Part shown: positions 24,687 to 33,796 of the stretch, piece after piece | Position numbering within the stretch: the stretch's first letter is position 1 | Layout of the letters: each line of letters starts with the position of its first letter | NCBI RefSeq assembly: GCF_010093535.1 | Contig: NW_022985167.1 | Location: 911,335-975,334 of the forward strand | Direction of reading: 5' to 3' | Source of the DNA: Lindgomyces ingoldianus | Lineage: Eukaryota > Ascomycota > Dothideomycetes > Pleosporales > Lindgomycetaceae | Length of the DNA: 64,000 nucleotides | Made by a program: the position numbers and the translations under genes | Notes under the pieces: model-generated | Seen by the model: only the letters and a program-made list of their open reading frames with translations | Told to the model about the DNA's origin: nothing | Databases searched by the model: none

Positions 24687-25004
24687 TGTTATAATTATGC
24701 ATAAGTAAGGTTATAAAGCTTTATAAAGGTCTAGTTTAATTACTATGTAAGGTATTATAGTAAGTATAAGATGTTATGTAAAAAACAAGAAAGTTTAAAA
24801 AAAAATTAGTAATTAAATACTTAGCTTAAAAGTCTAAGCGCTTTAGGTATAAATTAAGCCTATTTTAGGTTTAGTTAGTGTTAAGGCAGTTTATGCTTAA
24901 GTTTATGTCTGTGTTGTGTTATGTTTGTGTTAGACATGCACTAATAATACTCTAGTACGCGTCTAATACAGTTATGTCTGGGATCTGGGGAGGATACCGT
25001 GACA
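24687..25004 (-). repeat. 5' LTR of the 19.3-25.0 kb gypsy element
   Basis: It starts TGTTATAATTATGC (a C-to-T altered form of the partner's start) and ends ATACCGTGACA, followed by the duplication taatt. Its last 100 bp are notably less mutated than the matching part of the left LTR. Confidence 0.85.
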
Positions 25005-25309
25005 TAATTTATTTATAATTACTATTCTATACTATTTACTTAATCCTTTCTTCTTTATACTTTCTTTAAGAGAAGATTCTTTTTATTTTTAAAAAGACTT
25101 TAATTAAGAAGCTTTTTTTATCTATGTTATACATATTTTAAGACTAAATATTATACTACTTAATCTTACACTTTAAAAGCTTAAAATATAGTGTATATTT
25201 AAAAGTAGAGTTAGCTTTTTTCTTTTTTTTTATTTATACTAGTTGTCTACTTAGATACTAGCTTAACTTTGTAACACTTAAAGAACTAGTTAGGCTACAA
25301 CCTGCTAGC

Positions 25310-25438
25310 TGTAAGGACGGAGCTCTGTACCACTACGCTAATACAACTAAAAAGGTGCGAATAATCAACCAACAGTTAATTATTGCGTACAGAATAGTAT
25401 ATATACCCGTCGCACGTAAGCACCATCTCGGCCTTACA
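25310..25438 (-). mobile_element. Short solo LTR-like insertion, 129 bp
   Basis: It has TG...CA ends (TGTAAGGACGG ... GGCCTTACA) and an exact 5-bp flanking duplication, ctagc. It interrupts the Fot1 transposase frame right after SRNPA. A second copy lies at 31888-32015 on the other strand. Both ends resemble those of the 201-bp LTR, but the body differs. Confidence 0.85.
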
Positions 25439-26046
25439 CTAGCAGGGTTTCTGCTTATTTCTGTAGCAAAATTGCATAGCATCTGTCTTATAGGGGGTAG
25501 GCCTTGCTTATAAAGCCTATTAATGTATTGTACTAGGTCCTTCTCTTACTACGCATTAAAAAGTCTTTAATTTTTATATTACTTTACATAACTTTACTAG
25601 ACCCTACAAAATTATTTTAATAACATTAATTAAGTAACACTAAACTTTTTTGCTGTCTAAGTAATATTAGGTTTTTTGCCTAGCTTTAGCAATTCTAGCG
25701 CTGTTAACGCAGCTAAAATTAGGTCTATATTAGTGGAGTTAGAGTTATGTTGAAATTTTGAATTTTCCGAAGCAAGTGTGCGCCAGGTGAAACCGTGCGT
25801 CAGATGCCAAGCTACGGTAACGGCATTCTCCGCATTAATCTCTGAACACGAGCCCCCTGGCCCTCAGCAACCTGCCTTCAACCGCCCAAAACTACCAAAA
25901 ATCCTATATAACTACTGTAAACGGTTAGTACAGCAGCCTCATGTATAGTACAGTATACTGAGTAGATGCCCTGTACGTACGTACGTGACCAAAATCGCTG
26001 TACTGCAGTACTGTACTATTAGGTGTACTAACGGTTGGACACACTG

Positions 26047-26250
26047 TGGCGTTCTGTGATGAAAGCATACCCTTTCAGCGTCCCAATCGCTTCGACTTGC
26101 TGTAACGAGTCTCCGAGAGGTAGCAGCGACAGCGGAATGTTTACGCGATCAATGCATGCCATAAAGGATAGGTAGTCGGCTGCAAGTCAGTCTTGCTTAA
26201 GAATCTGGTGAAAAGAGATATACCACGTCTTAGCAATGGAGTGTTCGGGT
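26047..26250 (-). pseudogene. Upstream segment of the split NLR gene
   Basis: On the minus strand the sequence reads TWYISFHQILKQD, then a TGA, then LAADYLSFMACIDRVNIPLS and an AIGTLKGYAFITER segment up to the 8-bp duplication at 26054-26047. This is the conserved stretch between the NB-ARC/NACHT core and the HRLV linker of fungal TPR-NLRs. The downstream part lies across the hAT at 15825-14790 in matching phase. Two in-frame stops (TAA near 26237, TGA near 26186) fit RIP of CAA/CAG and CGA codons. No nucleotide-binding domain (P-loop) remains in the window. Confidence 0.8.
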
Positions 26251-26871
26251 TACCAACCTAGAGAGGGACGAATGGGGGCGGAGGGAGAAGGCTCTTGGGC
26301 ACAACTCATCCCGTGCTGCCCGAAGTATCTCTTTCATCTCAAAGTACAGCTTCGGATTTGGATCCCCACCTCCCACCGTTCGGAAACACCTTTCTCCGTA
26401 ATCTATTAATGTAAGGGATTAATAGTTAATAATATAGCGTAAAGTTTATCTCTATAATTTTAAGAAAATCCCTTTTGTTATCTATAACGCTCTTTTTAGA
26501 ACCTGCTAACTTCCTGTCACCCTTGTAGTTCCAACACTTAAACTCTGTTGCTCTAATAGCTTCGCCAGGCCCATCATAGTGAATGCATATCTAGAATAGC
26601 ACCCAGAAGAACAACTCCAGATCGTTCATGAACAAATAATTTTCGTCGTTGAGAAGCACCCCAATTGCCATAAGCGCCCTTGTGCCGGTTTTCCCTCGCG
26701 CCCTAGAAGATTTCTCTCGCTACTCCTTAATGGCAAGGTCGAGGTCGATCAAGAATGCGCGCCATGGGGGGTTGTCATCTTCTTCGTTCACCATGAGGTG
26801 CGGACAACACGAAGAAACCAGTCCGGTAGGGTCGAGGACACGATCAACTTTGGGGAACTACTTCGATCGAT
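26251..26871 (-). pseudogene. FunK1-type fungal protein kinase fragment, RIP-damaged
   Basis: On the minus strand I read, in order, HLMVNEEDDNPPWRAFLIDL DLAIKE (with a stop after), KTGTRALMAIGVLLNDENY, MNDLELFFWVLF then TAG then ICIHYDGPGEA, FKCWNYKGDRKLA, PYINRLRRKVFPNGGRW and, after a frameshift, DPNPKLYFEMKEILRAARDE. These are hallmarks of the C-terminal half of FunK1 (fungal-specific kinase) domains. Stops sit where Gln or Trp is expected, so RIP is the likely cause. The 5' part is cut at 26872, where repeat sequence begins. It directly adjoins the NLR piece in the same orientation; whether the two were once one gene or merely neighbours cannot be told. Confidence 0.8.
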
Positions 26872-26923
26872 CTATTGTGTGCGTTAATCCGTGCAATCTA
26901 TTGTGTGCGTTAATCTGTGCAAT
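26872..26923. repeat. Tandem duplication of a 26-bp repeat
   Basis: Two consecutive 26-bp copies (26872-26897 and 26898-26923) begin ctattgtgtgcgttaatc and differ at one base (ccgtgcaat versus ctgtgcaat). The inverted form of the second copy stands at the other end of the adjoining transposon (30078-30103). Confidence 0.9.
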
Positions 26924-29900
26924 GTCTTGGCAACACCTTAAACTTTGCTTTCTGCCACTAAATTTGTATAAAAACTTAAATTTTTGCCTATAAAACCCTA
27001 CAACTACCTAACATCTCTTAATTTTAGTAAACATTTAGGCGCTGTATGTACTTCCTATTTAAAAAATAATAAGGCTAGGTTTTAATGTTTAAAATAGCTT
27101 TCTAGCTATGTTTTAAGCTTATAGAGTCTTTTGTTGCCTACTACTTACTTAGCAACCCTTAGCGCTTACTATAAGCGCCTGTAGCTTATTTAATTATATA
27201 TGTATTAATATATATTATTTTTTACTACTTAGATAAAAGCTATAAGTAATTACTAATTAAAAAAGGTGCAGTAACTGCGTAGTATATAATATAATAAATA
27301 ATCTAAAGACGCACAGTAGTATAAAAGCACCTATTTAAGGTAGGCTTAGTTATTTACTAGTAATTAGTAAAAAAAATATAAATGCTTTTTTTTAGTAAGC
27401 TTATCTACTTTAAGTAGATGTACTAAAATAAGATTACACTCTAGTTATAAGTAAAAAAAAGTATTTAAATTAATTACTTAAATATATTTTAGTTTTTTTT
27501 TTAACAGAAATAAAGTTACTAAACACTTTAAGTGTTCTTTATTAATTAAAATAAAAAACTTTATAACTTATATTATAACTTAATAAGACGCTTTATAGTA
27601 GAGAATTTAGTGTTTTTTAATAAGTTAATCTTTAATAAAAAGACTAGCTAGTAGCACTACATGTACAGCCTAGTTAGCTACGTCTTTTAGTATACTTAAA
27701 ATATTGCTTAAAGCAGTACTTAGTTAATTCTTTTTATATATATAATTAACAGCTATTTTTTTTTATATAGCTATAAAAAAAAGCTACTTTAATTAAAAGT
27801 AGTTTCTTAAGTAGATTAAAAAAAGTCTAATCTTTATACTTTAAGTTATGTATAGTAAGAAGCACTTAGTAATTATTCTAGATAATGTTTTAATTTATAT
27901 AAATAATAAAGTAATATAGATTATTAAGGCTAGTAAGTATTTAGTAAGGTATCTACTTCTATACTTGCTTAACTATAATCTAATAAAGCTTACTTTTATA
28001 GTGCTTAAAGTGTAGATTAAAAGAAACTATTTATATATTTAAAAGTATTTTAGTAGTAACTTTAGTGCTTTTTTAAAAGTAGCTATTTAAAAAAGTAAAT
28101 GTAACTATTTTACTTAAAAGCACTTTAAGTATATAGTAGAAGGGCTATATATTAAGCAGGAGAAGCTAGAGCGCGTAAGAAGAGAGCTAAAAAAGCTTAA
28201 AAAGGTAAGAGAGTTTAAATTTAAATAAATTATTTAGCTATATTATTTTTACTACTAGTTCTACCTTACTTACTACTACCTATCTTAAGTAAGCTGCTAG
28301 CTGTATAATATATTAGCTTAAACTAATAAAAATTCTTATAAAAATAGTAAATAAGCCTATCTTTAAGCCTAAACTAGGTAATAGTAATAGTATATAGGTT
28401 ACCTTTAACTCTGCTTATCTTGCAGAGATTCTTTATAGTCTATAGCTTCTTAGTTACTACCTTTTATGTATAAAAGTAAAGATTTTTTTTATTCTTTAGC
28501 TATTACTTAACTAACTACTTAAAAAAGTTTTTTACTATTTTTTAAATATTCTATTTACTACTTTTTATTATAAGACTTAAAAAATAACTTAAAGATTAAG
28601 GCGCTATTAAAGTAATAACTAGTAAGGCATGTAGCTGCTAGTAGTAAGAGAGTAAAGCAGCTTCTATAGAAGAGATACTAGCCTACGCTTAAAGCTGTTA
28701 GAGATAAAGCTATTAAAACTCTTATTACTCTACTTAAGTAGCTTTTTTATTACTTATTTTTAGTATTTAGTTAAGTAACTACTGCTAGCTTATTTACTTT
28801 ACTAGCTTTTTAAATAATAGCTTATTTAATAATAATAAGCCTAGCCTCTTCTTTTTATTTTTTTATGTATAAGAGTTTACTTAAAGCTTATTACTTTTTT
28901 ACTGCAGCGCCCTAATAATCTTATAACTAAGTACTATAATAAAAGACTCTTTTATAACTATAAACTTTCTTTATGCTTTAAAGTTAACTAGTTTAATAGC
29001 ATAGTAAGATTAGTCTAGGTAAATATAGCACTACTTTTTATAGTTATTGCAAAGCTCTATCTAGCACTTCTACATACACATAATTACTAAGTAGTAGTCT
29101 ATTGCTTTAAATATCTTTTTTACTTACTTTACTGCTCTAGCTTTACACAGCAGCTGCTAGGTATAATAGCTGCTTAGTATTATTAGTGTAGTATCTAGAT
29201 CTAATAATAGCTTATTAGCTAATTACCTATATAAAAATGCTCTCTATAAAGCCTTAACTTTAACATAAAGCTTTACTTTAAAATTTACTTTATTAATCTT
29301 CTTAGTAAAGCGCTTAACATAGTAATTAACTACTTTAAGTAAGTAAGCACCCTTTATAAAACTAAAGTTAGCTAAAGTAATGTGCTGCTAGGTAGATTTA
29401 GAGTGCTTAGCTTAATAGCTTACTAAGTAACTAAGCTAAGTAACTTTCTACCTATTAATTATAAAAGCTATATTAGTAAGCACTAAGTCTACTTTATTTT
29501 TTATAAATAATATAGAGAAGACTAGCTGCTAGCAGTTATTGCTGTTATTAACTACCTAGTTTTTATTTATACACAGAATATACTTTATATTTATTTTATA
29601 GTTAGGCTCTTTAGAAGGTAGAGATAATTACTGCTAAAGTAATAGTTAACACTCTAGCTCTACTACTAATAGTAGTAATAATAGTATTTTAATAGCAGCT
29701 ATTAAAGCAGCAGCGCGCTACTTATTTATAAAGGTAACTTTTCTTTTTATCTACTTATTTAATCTACTAGCTTTTTAACCTCTAGAAGGTGCTTTAGAGG
29801 CTGCTGCAGTAAAAGCTCTAGCTAACAGTTAATAGGTAGCACTAGTACTTAAACGCGTGGCTGCTCTAGCTATAGCTTTTTAGCTAGAAATTGTTTACTA

Positions 29901-30103
29901 AGGGCTATTTTAAACTTTTAAAATTTAGCTTTATTATTTCCTAATTAGGAAGTATATATAGCTTTAAGATCTAACTAAAATAACAGATATTTAGGCATAG
30001 ATAGGGGTAAATTGTTGCTTTGTTAAAGTTCTTATAGATTTAGTGAGGCAGAAAAGACGCGACGCGAATGCCAAGACATTGCACAGATTAACGCACACAA
30101 TAG
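26898..30103 (+). mobile_element. Tc1/mariner-like (DDE_3) transposon, copy A, RIP-degraded
   Basis: The core 26924-30077 starts gtcttggcaacacc and ends gaatgccaagac. An outer 26-bp inverted repeat extends it to 26898-30103. On the plus strand near 27870-28230 I read a degraded DDE_3 transposase: LVIILDNVLIYINNKVI, YLLNYNLIKLTFIVLK (RIP-altered) and KQEKLERVRRELKKLKK. These match the IS630/Tc1 superfamily catalytic segment and its C-terminal tail. About 1.7 kb after this is unexplained and might hold a second, eroded gene. Confidence 0.75.
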
Positions 30104-30105
30104 AT

Positions 30106-33006
30106 GTCTTGGCAACACCTTAAACTTTGCTTTCTGCCACTAAATTTGTATAAGAACTTGAAATTTTGCCTATAAAACCCTACAACTACCTAACATCTCT
30201 TAATTTTAGTAAACATTTAGGCGCTGTACATACTTTCTATTTAGAAAATAATAAGGCTAGGTTTTAATGTTTAAAATAGCTTTTTAGCTATGTTTTAAGC
30301 TTACAGAGTCTCTTATTGCCTACTACCTACTTAGCAACCCCTAGCGCTTACTGTAAGCGCCTGTAGCCTATTTAATTATATGTGTATTAATATATATTAT
30401 TTTTTACTACTTAGATAAAGGCTATAAGTAATTACTAATTAAGAGAGGTGCAGCAACTGCGTAGTATATAATATAATAGATAATCTAAAGACGCATAGCA
30501 GTATAAAAGCACCTATTTAAAGTAAGCTTAGTTATTTACTAGTAATTAGTAAAAAAGACATAAATGCTTTTTTTAGTAAGCTTATTTACTTTAAGTAGAT
30601 GTACTAAGACAAGATTACACTCTAGTTATAAGTAAAAAAAAGCATTTAAATTAATTACTTAAATATATTTTAGTTTTTTTTTAACATAAATAAAGTTACT
30701 AAACACTTTAAGTATTTTTTATAAATTAAAATAAAAAACTTTATAACTTATATTATAACTTAATAAAACACTTTATAACTTATATTATAACTTAATAAAA
30801 CACTTTATAGTAAAGAATCTAGTGTTTCTTAACAAGTTAATTTTTAATAAAAAGACTAGCTAGCAGCACTACATGTATAGCCTAGTTAGCTATGTTTTTT
30901 AGTATACTTAAAATATTACTTAAGGCAGTACTTAGTTAATTTTTTTATATATATAATTAACAGCTATCTCTCTTATACAGCTATAAAAAAGGCTACCTTA
31001 ATTAAAAGTAGTTTTTTAAGTAGATTAAAAAAAGTCTAATCTTTATACTTTAAGTTATGTATAGTAAGAAGTACTTAGTAATTATTTTAGATAACATTTT
31101 AATTTATATAAATAATAAAGTAATATAGATTATTAAGGCTAGTAAGTATTTAGTAAAGTATTTACTTTTATACTTACCTAACTATAATCTAGTAAAGCTT
31201 ACCTTTATAGTGCTTAAAGTGTAGATTAAAAGAAACTATTTATATATTTAAAAGCGTTTTAGTAGTAACTTTAGTGCTTTTTTAAAAGTAGCTATTTAAA
31301 AAAGTAAATATAACTATTTTACTTAAAAGCACTTTAAGTATGCAGCAGAAGGGCTATATATTAAGCAGGAGAAGCTAGAGCGCGCAAGGAGAGAGCTAAG
31401 AGAGCTTAAAAAGGTAAGAGAGTTTAAATTTAAATAAATTATTTAGCTATATTATTTCTACTACTAGTTCTACCTTACTTACTACTACCTATCTTAAGTA
31501 GGCTGCTAGCTGTATAATATATTAGCTTAAACTAATAAAGATCTTTATAAAAATAGTAAATAAGCCTATTTTTAAGCCTAAACTAGGTAATAGCAATAGT
31601 ATATAGGTTACCTTTAACTTTACTTATCTCGCAGAGATCCTTTATAGTCTATAGCTTCTTAGTTACCACCTTTTACATGTAAAGGTAAGAATCTTTTTTA
31701 TTCTTTAGCTATTACTTAACTAACTACTTAAAAAAGTCTTTTACTATTTTTTAAGTATTTTATTTACTACTTTTTATTATAAGACTTAAAAAACAACCTA
31801 AAAATTAAGGCGCTATTAAAGTAATAACTAGTAGAGCATGTAGCTGCTAGTAGTAAAAGAGTAGAGCAGCTTCTATAGAAGGGATACTGTAAGGCTAAGA
31901 TAGTGCTTACGTACAACAGGTATATATACTATTCTGTACGCAATAATTAACGTTAGTTAATTATTTGCACCTTTTTAGTTGTATTAGCGTAGTGGTACAG
32001 AGCTCCATCCTTACAGATACTAGCCTATGCTTAAAGCTGTTAGAGATAAAGCTATTAAAACTCTTATTACTCTGCTTAAGTAGCTTTTTTATTACTTATT
32101 TTTACTATTTAGTTAAGTAACTACTACTAGCTTATTTACTTTACTAGCTTTTTAAATAATAGCTTATTTAATAATAATAAGCCTAGTCTTTTCTTCTTAT
32201 TTTTCTATATATAAGGGTTTACCTAAAGCTTATTACTTTTTTACTACAGCGCTTTAATAATCTTATAACTGGGTACTATAATAAAAGACTCTTTTATAAC
32301 TATAGACTTTCTCTACACCTTAAAGTTAACTAGTTTAATAGTATAGTAAGATTAGTCTAGGTAGATATAGCACTACTCTTTATAGTTATTATAAAGCTCT
32401 GTCTAGCACTCCTACATACACATAATTACTAAGTAGTAGTCTATTACCTTAAATATCTCTTTTACTTACTCTACTGCCCTAGCTTTACGCAGCAGCTACT
32501 AGGTACAACAGCTACTTAGTATTATTAGTGTAGTATCTAGATCTAATAATAGCTTATTAGCTAATTACTTATATAAAAATGCCTTTTATAGAGCCTTAAC
32601 TTTAACATAAAGCTTTACTTTAAAATTTACTTTATTAATTTTTTTAGTAAAGCGCTTAATATAGTAATTAACTACTTTAAATAAGTAAACACTTTTTATA
32701 AAACTAAAGTTAGCTAAGGTAATATGCTGCTAGGTAAATTTAAAGTGCTTAGCTTAATAGCTTACTAAGTAACTAAGCTAGATAACTTTTTACCTGTTAA
32801 TTATAAAAGCTACATTAGTAAGCACTAAGTCTACTTTATCTTTTATAAATAATATAGAGAAGACTAGCTACTAGTAGTTATTGCTGTTGTTAACTACCTA
32901 GTTCTTATTTACACGCAGAATATACTTTATATCTATCTTATAGTTAGGCTTTTTAAGAGGTAAAGATAATTGCTGCTAAAGTAATAGTTAACACTTTAGC
33001 TTTACT
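30106..33006 (+). mobile_element. Tc1/mariner-like transposon, copy B, truncated
   Basis: It begins at gtcttggcaacacc two bases after copy A's outer repeat and follows copy A closely, in direct orientation, with scattered C/T and G/A differences. It lacks the last 410 bp or so of copy A, because it is cut at 33006 by a 201-bp LTR. It is interrupted at 31888-32015 by a short solo LTR. Confidence 0.8.
31888..32015 (+). mobile_element. Short solo LTR-like insertion, 128 bp, second copy
   Basis: It has TG...CA ends and an exact 5-bp duplication gatac on both sides (31883-31887 and 32016-32020). The uninterrupted site agatactagcc exists in copy A at about 28674-28684, so insertion is directly demonstrated. 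Internally, tagcgtagtggt resembles a tRNA-type A box. Confidence 0.9.
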
Positions 33007-33170
33007 TGTAAGGCCAGATGTCCCAGAACGGGCCAGTATGGCCTCACCTGACCTGTTTGGAGGTCGTATGACCTGTGCTTCGTATATAAGCATGAATCCT
33101 GACAAGCGAAGCTTGGCAGCGATTCGTCTCTCTTACAATACACTCCTATCTTTCTCCGAAAGCTTGCTCT
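33007..33170 (+). repeat. 201-bp LTR, left copy, running into an assembly gap
   Basis: It starts TGTAAGGCCAGATGTCCCAG and matches the reverse complement of 19278-19115. The last 37 bp or so would lie in the Ns. It interrupts copy B of the Tc1-like element. Confidence 0.85.
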
Positions 33171-33610
33171 NNNNNNNNNNNNNNNNNNNNNNNNNNNNNN
33201 NNNNNNNNNNNNNNNNNNNNNNNNNNNNNNNNNNNNNNNNNNNNNNNNNNNNNNNNNNNNNNNNNNNNNNNNNNNNNNNNNNNNNNNNNNNNNNNNNNNN
33301 NNNNNNNNNNNNNNNNNNNNNNNNNNNNNNNNNNNNNNNNNNNNNNNNNNNNNNNNNNNNNNNNNNNNNNNNNNNNNNNNNNNNNNNNNNNNNNNNNNNN
33401 NNNNNNNNNNNNNNNNNNNNNNNNNNNNNNNNNNNNNNNNNNNNNNNNNNNNNNNNNNNNNNNNNNNNNNNNNNNNNNNNNNNNNNNNNNNNNNNNNNNN
33501 NNNNNNNNNNNNNNNNNNNNNNNNNNNNNNNNNNNNNNNNNNNNNNNNNNNNNNNNNNNNNNNNNNNNNNNNNNNNNNNNNNNNNNNNNNNNNNNNNNNN
33601 NNNNNNNNNN
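33171..33610. other. Assembly gap, 440 N
   Basis: This is an unresolved run of Ns. The direct LTR copies on both sides suggest the missing sequence includes the interior of an LTR retrotransposon; its true length is unknown. Apparent open frames across it are artefacts. Confidence 0.95.
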
Positions 33611-33796
33611 CCCAGAACGGGCCAGTATGGCCTCACCTGACCTGTTTGGAGGTCGTATGACCTGTGCTTCGTATATAAGCATGAATCCTGACAAGCGAAG
33701 CTTGGCAGCGATTCGTCTCTCTTACAATACACTCCTATCTTTCTCCGAAAGCTTGCTCTCAGTGCTATCTGTGCTACTTACCATCCCATCTTTACA
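33611..33796 (+). repeat. 201-bp LTR, right copy, missing its first 15 bp
   Basis: It matches the left copy base for base over the shared part and ends ATCCCATCTTTACA. Its right flank (cagaa) does not match the left LTR's left flank (ttact), so the two LTRs do not show a shared target duplication. Confidence 0.85.

Larger units (their letters stand above)
19344..25004 (-). mobile_element. Complete Ty3/gypsy LTR retrotransposon (5661 bp), RIP-degraded
   Basis: Two LTRs of exactly 318 bp (19344-19661, 24687-25004) enclose the element, and both flanks carry the exact 5-bp duplication taatt. A polypurine tract on the minus strand lies next to the left LTR, so transcription runs right to left. 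On the minus strand the reverse transcriptase core reads VYINNILIYS near 22090-22130, a RIP-modified YIDD motif. The integrase region is expected further left, near 20.4-21.2 kb, in Ty3/gypsy order; I did not verify its motifs. No open gag or pol frame survives, so the element is dead. It is inserted in the DDE domain of the Fot1 transposase. Confidence 0.85.
17681..25817 (-). mobile_element. Fot1/pogo-family DNA transposon, RIP-degraded, carrying three nested LTR insertions
   Basis: The ends share an inverted repeat of about 40 bp beginning CCGTAGCTTRGCATCTGACG, flanked on both sides by TA (17679-17680 and 25818-25819). Removing the nested insertions leaves about 2.1 kb, normal for Fot1-like elements. 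The minus strand encodes a Fot1-type transposase. An intact stretch at 25440-25560 reads YINRLYKQGLPPIRQM and NFATEISRNPA. Degraded DDE segments follow at 25005-25300 (MYNIDKKSFLI), 19279-19343 (ITTITCIYADRTALSLGLIY) and below 19077 (FNPKIYKAFFTL). A Lys-rich tail is seen in the T-rich stretch near 18.0-18.2 kb. In-frame TAA and TAG codons replace expected Gln and Trp codons, the RIP pattern. Confidence 0.87.
15834..26046. mobile_element. hAT-type DNA transposon (about 10.2 kb with nested insertions), inserted in the NLR gene
   Basis: The left end reads CAGTGTGTCCAACCGTTAGT and the right end is its exact reverse complement, a perfect 20-bp terminal inverted repeat. The flanks carry an exact 8-bp direct duplication, tggcgttc, at 15826-15833 and 26047-26054. 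An 8-bp duplication with ends starting CAG is characteristic of hAT elements. The element's own sequence is only about 970 bp (15834-16057, 17158-17680, 25818-26046), because a palindromic element and a Fot1 element are inserted in it. I see no hAT transposase in this remainder, so it is probably non-autonomous. Part of it (17400-17560) keeps normal GC content. Confidence 0.85.

Noticed and set aside
25310..25345. Possible tRNA gene at the edge of the short LTR-like unit
   Set aside because: There is an A-box-like match, but no cloverleaf could be folded, and the B-box-like match lies in the flanking transposase sequence, outside the conserved unit.
26649..26993. 114-residue plus-strand open frame
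   Set aside because: It is antisense to the FunK1 kinase fragment, whose minus-strand translation matches family motifs, and it runs into repeat sequence.
33038..33732. Long open frames of about 200 residues on both strands
   Set aside because: They consist mainly of the 440-N assembly gap; the coding parts are LTR sequence.
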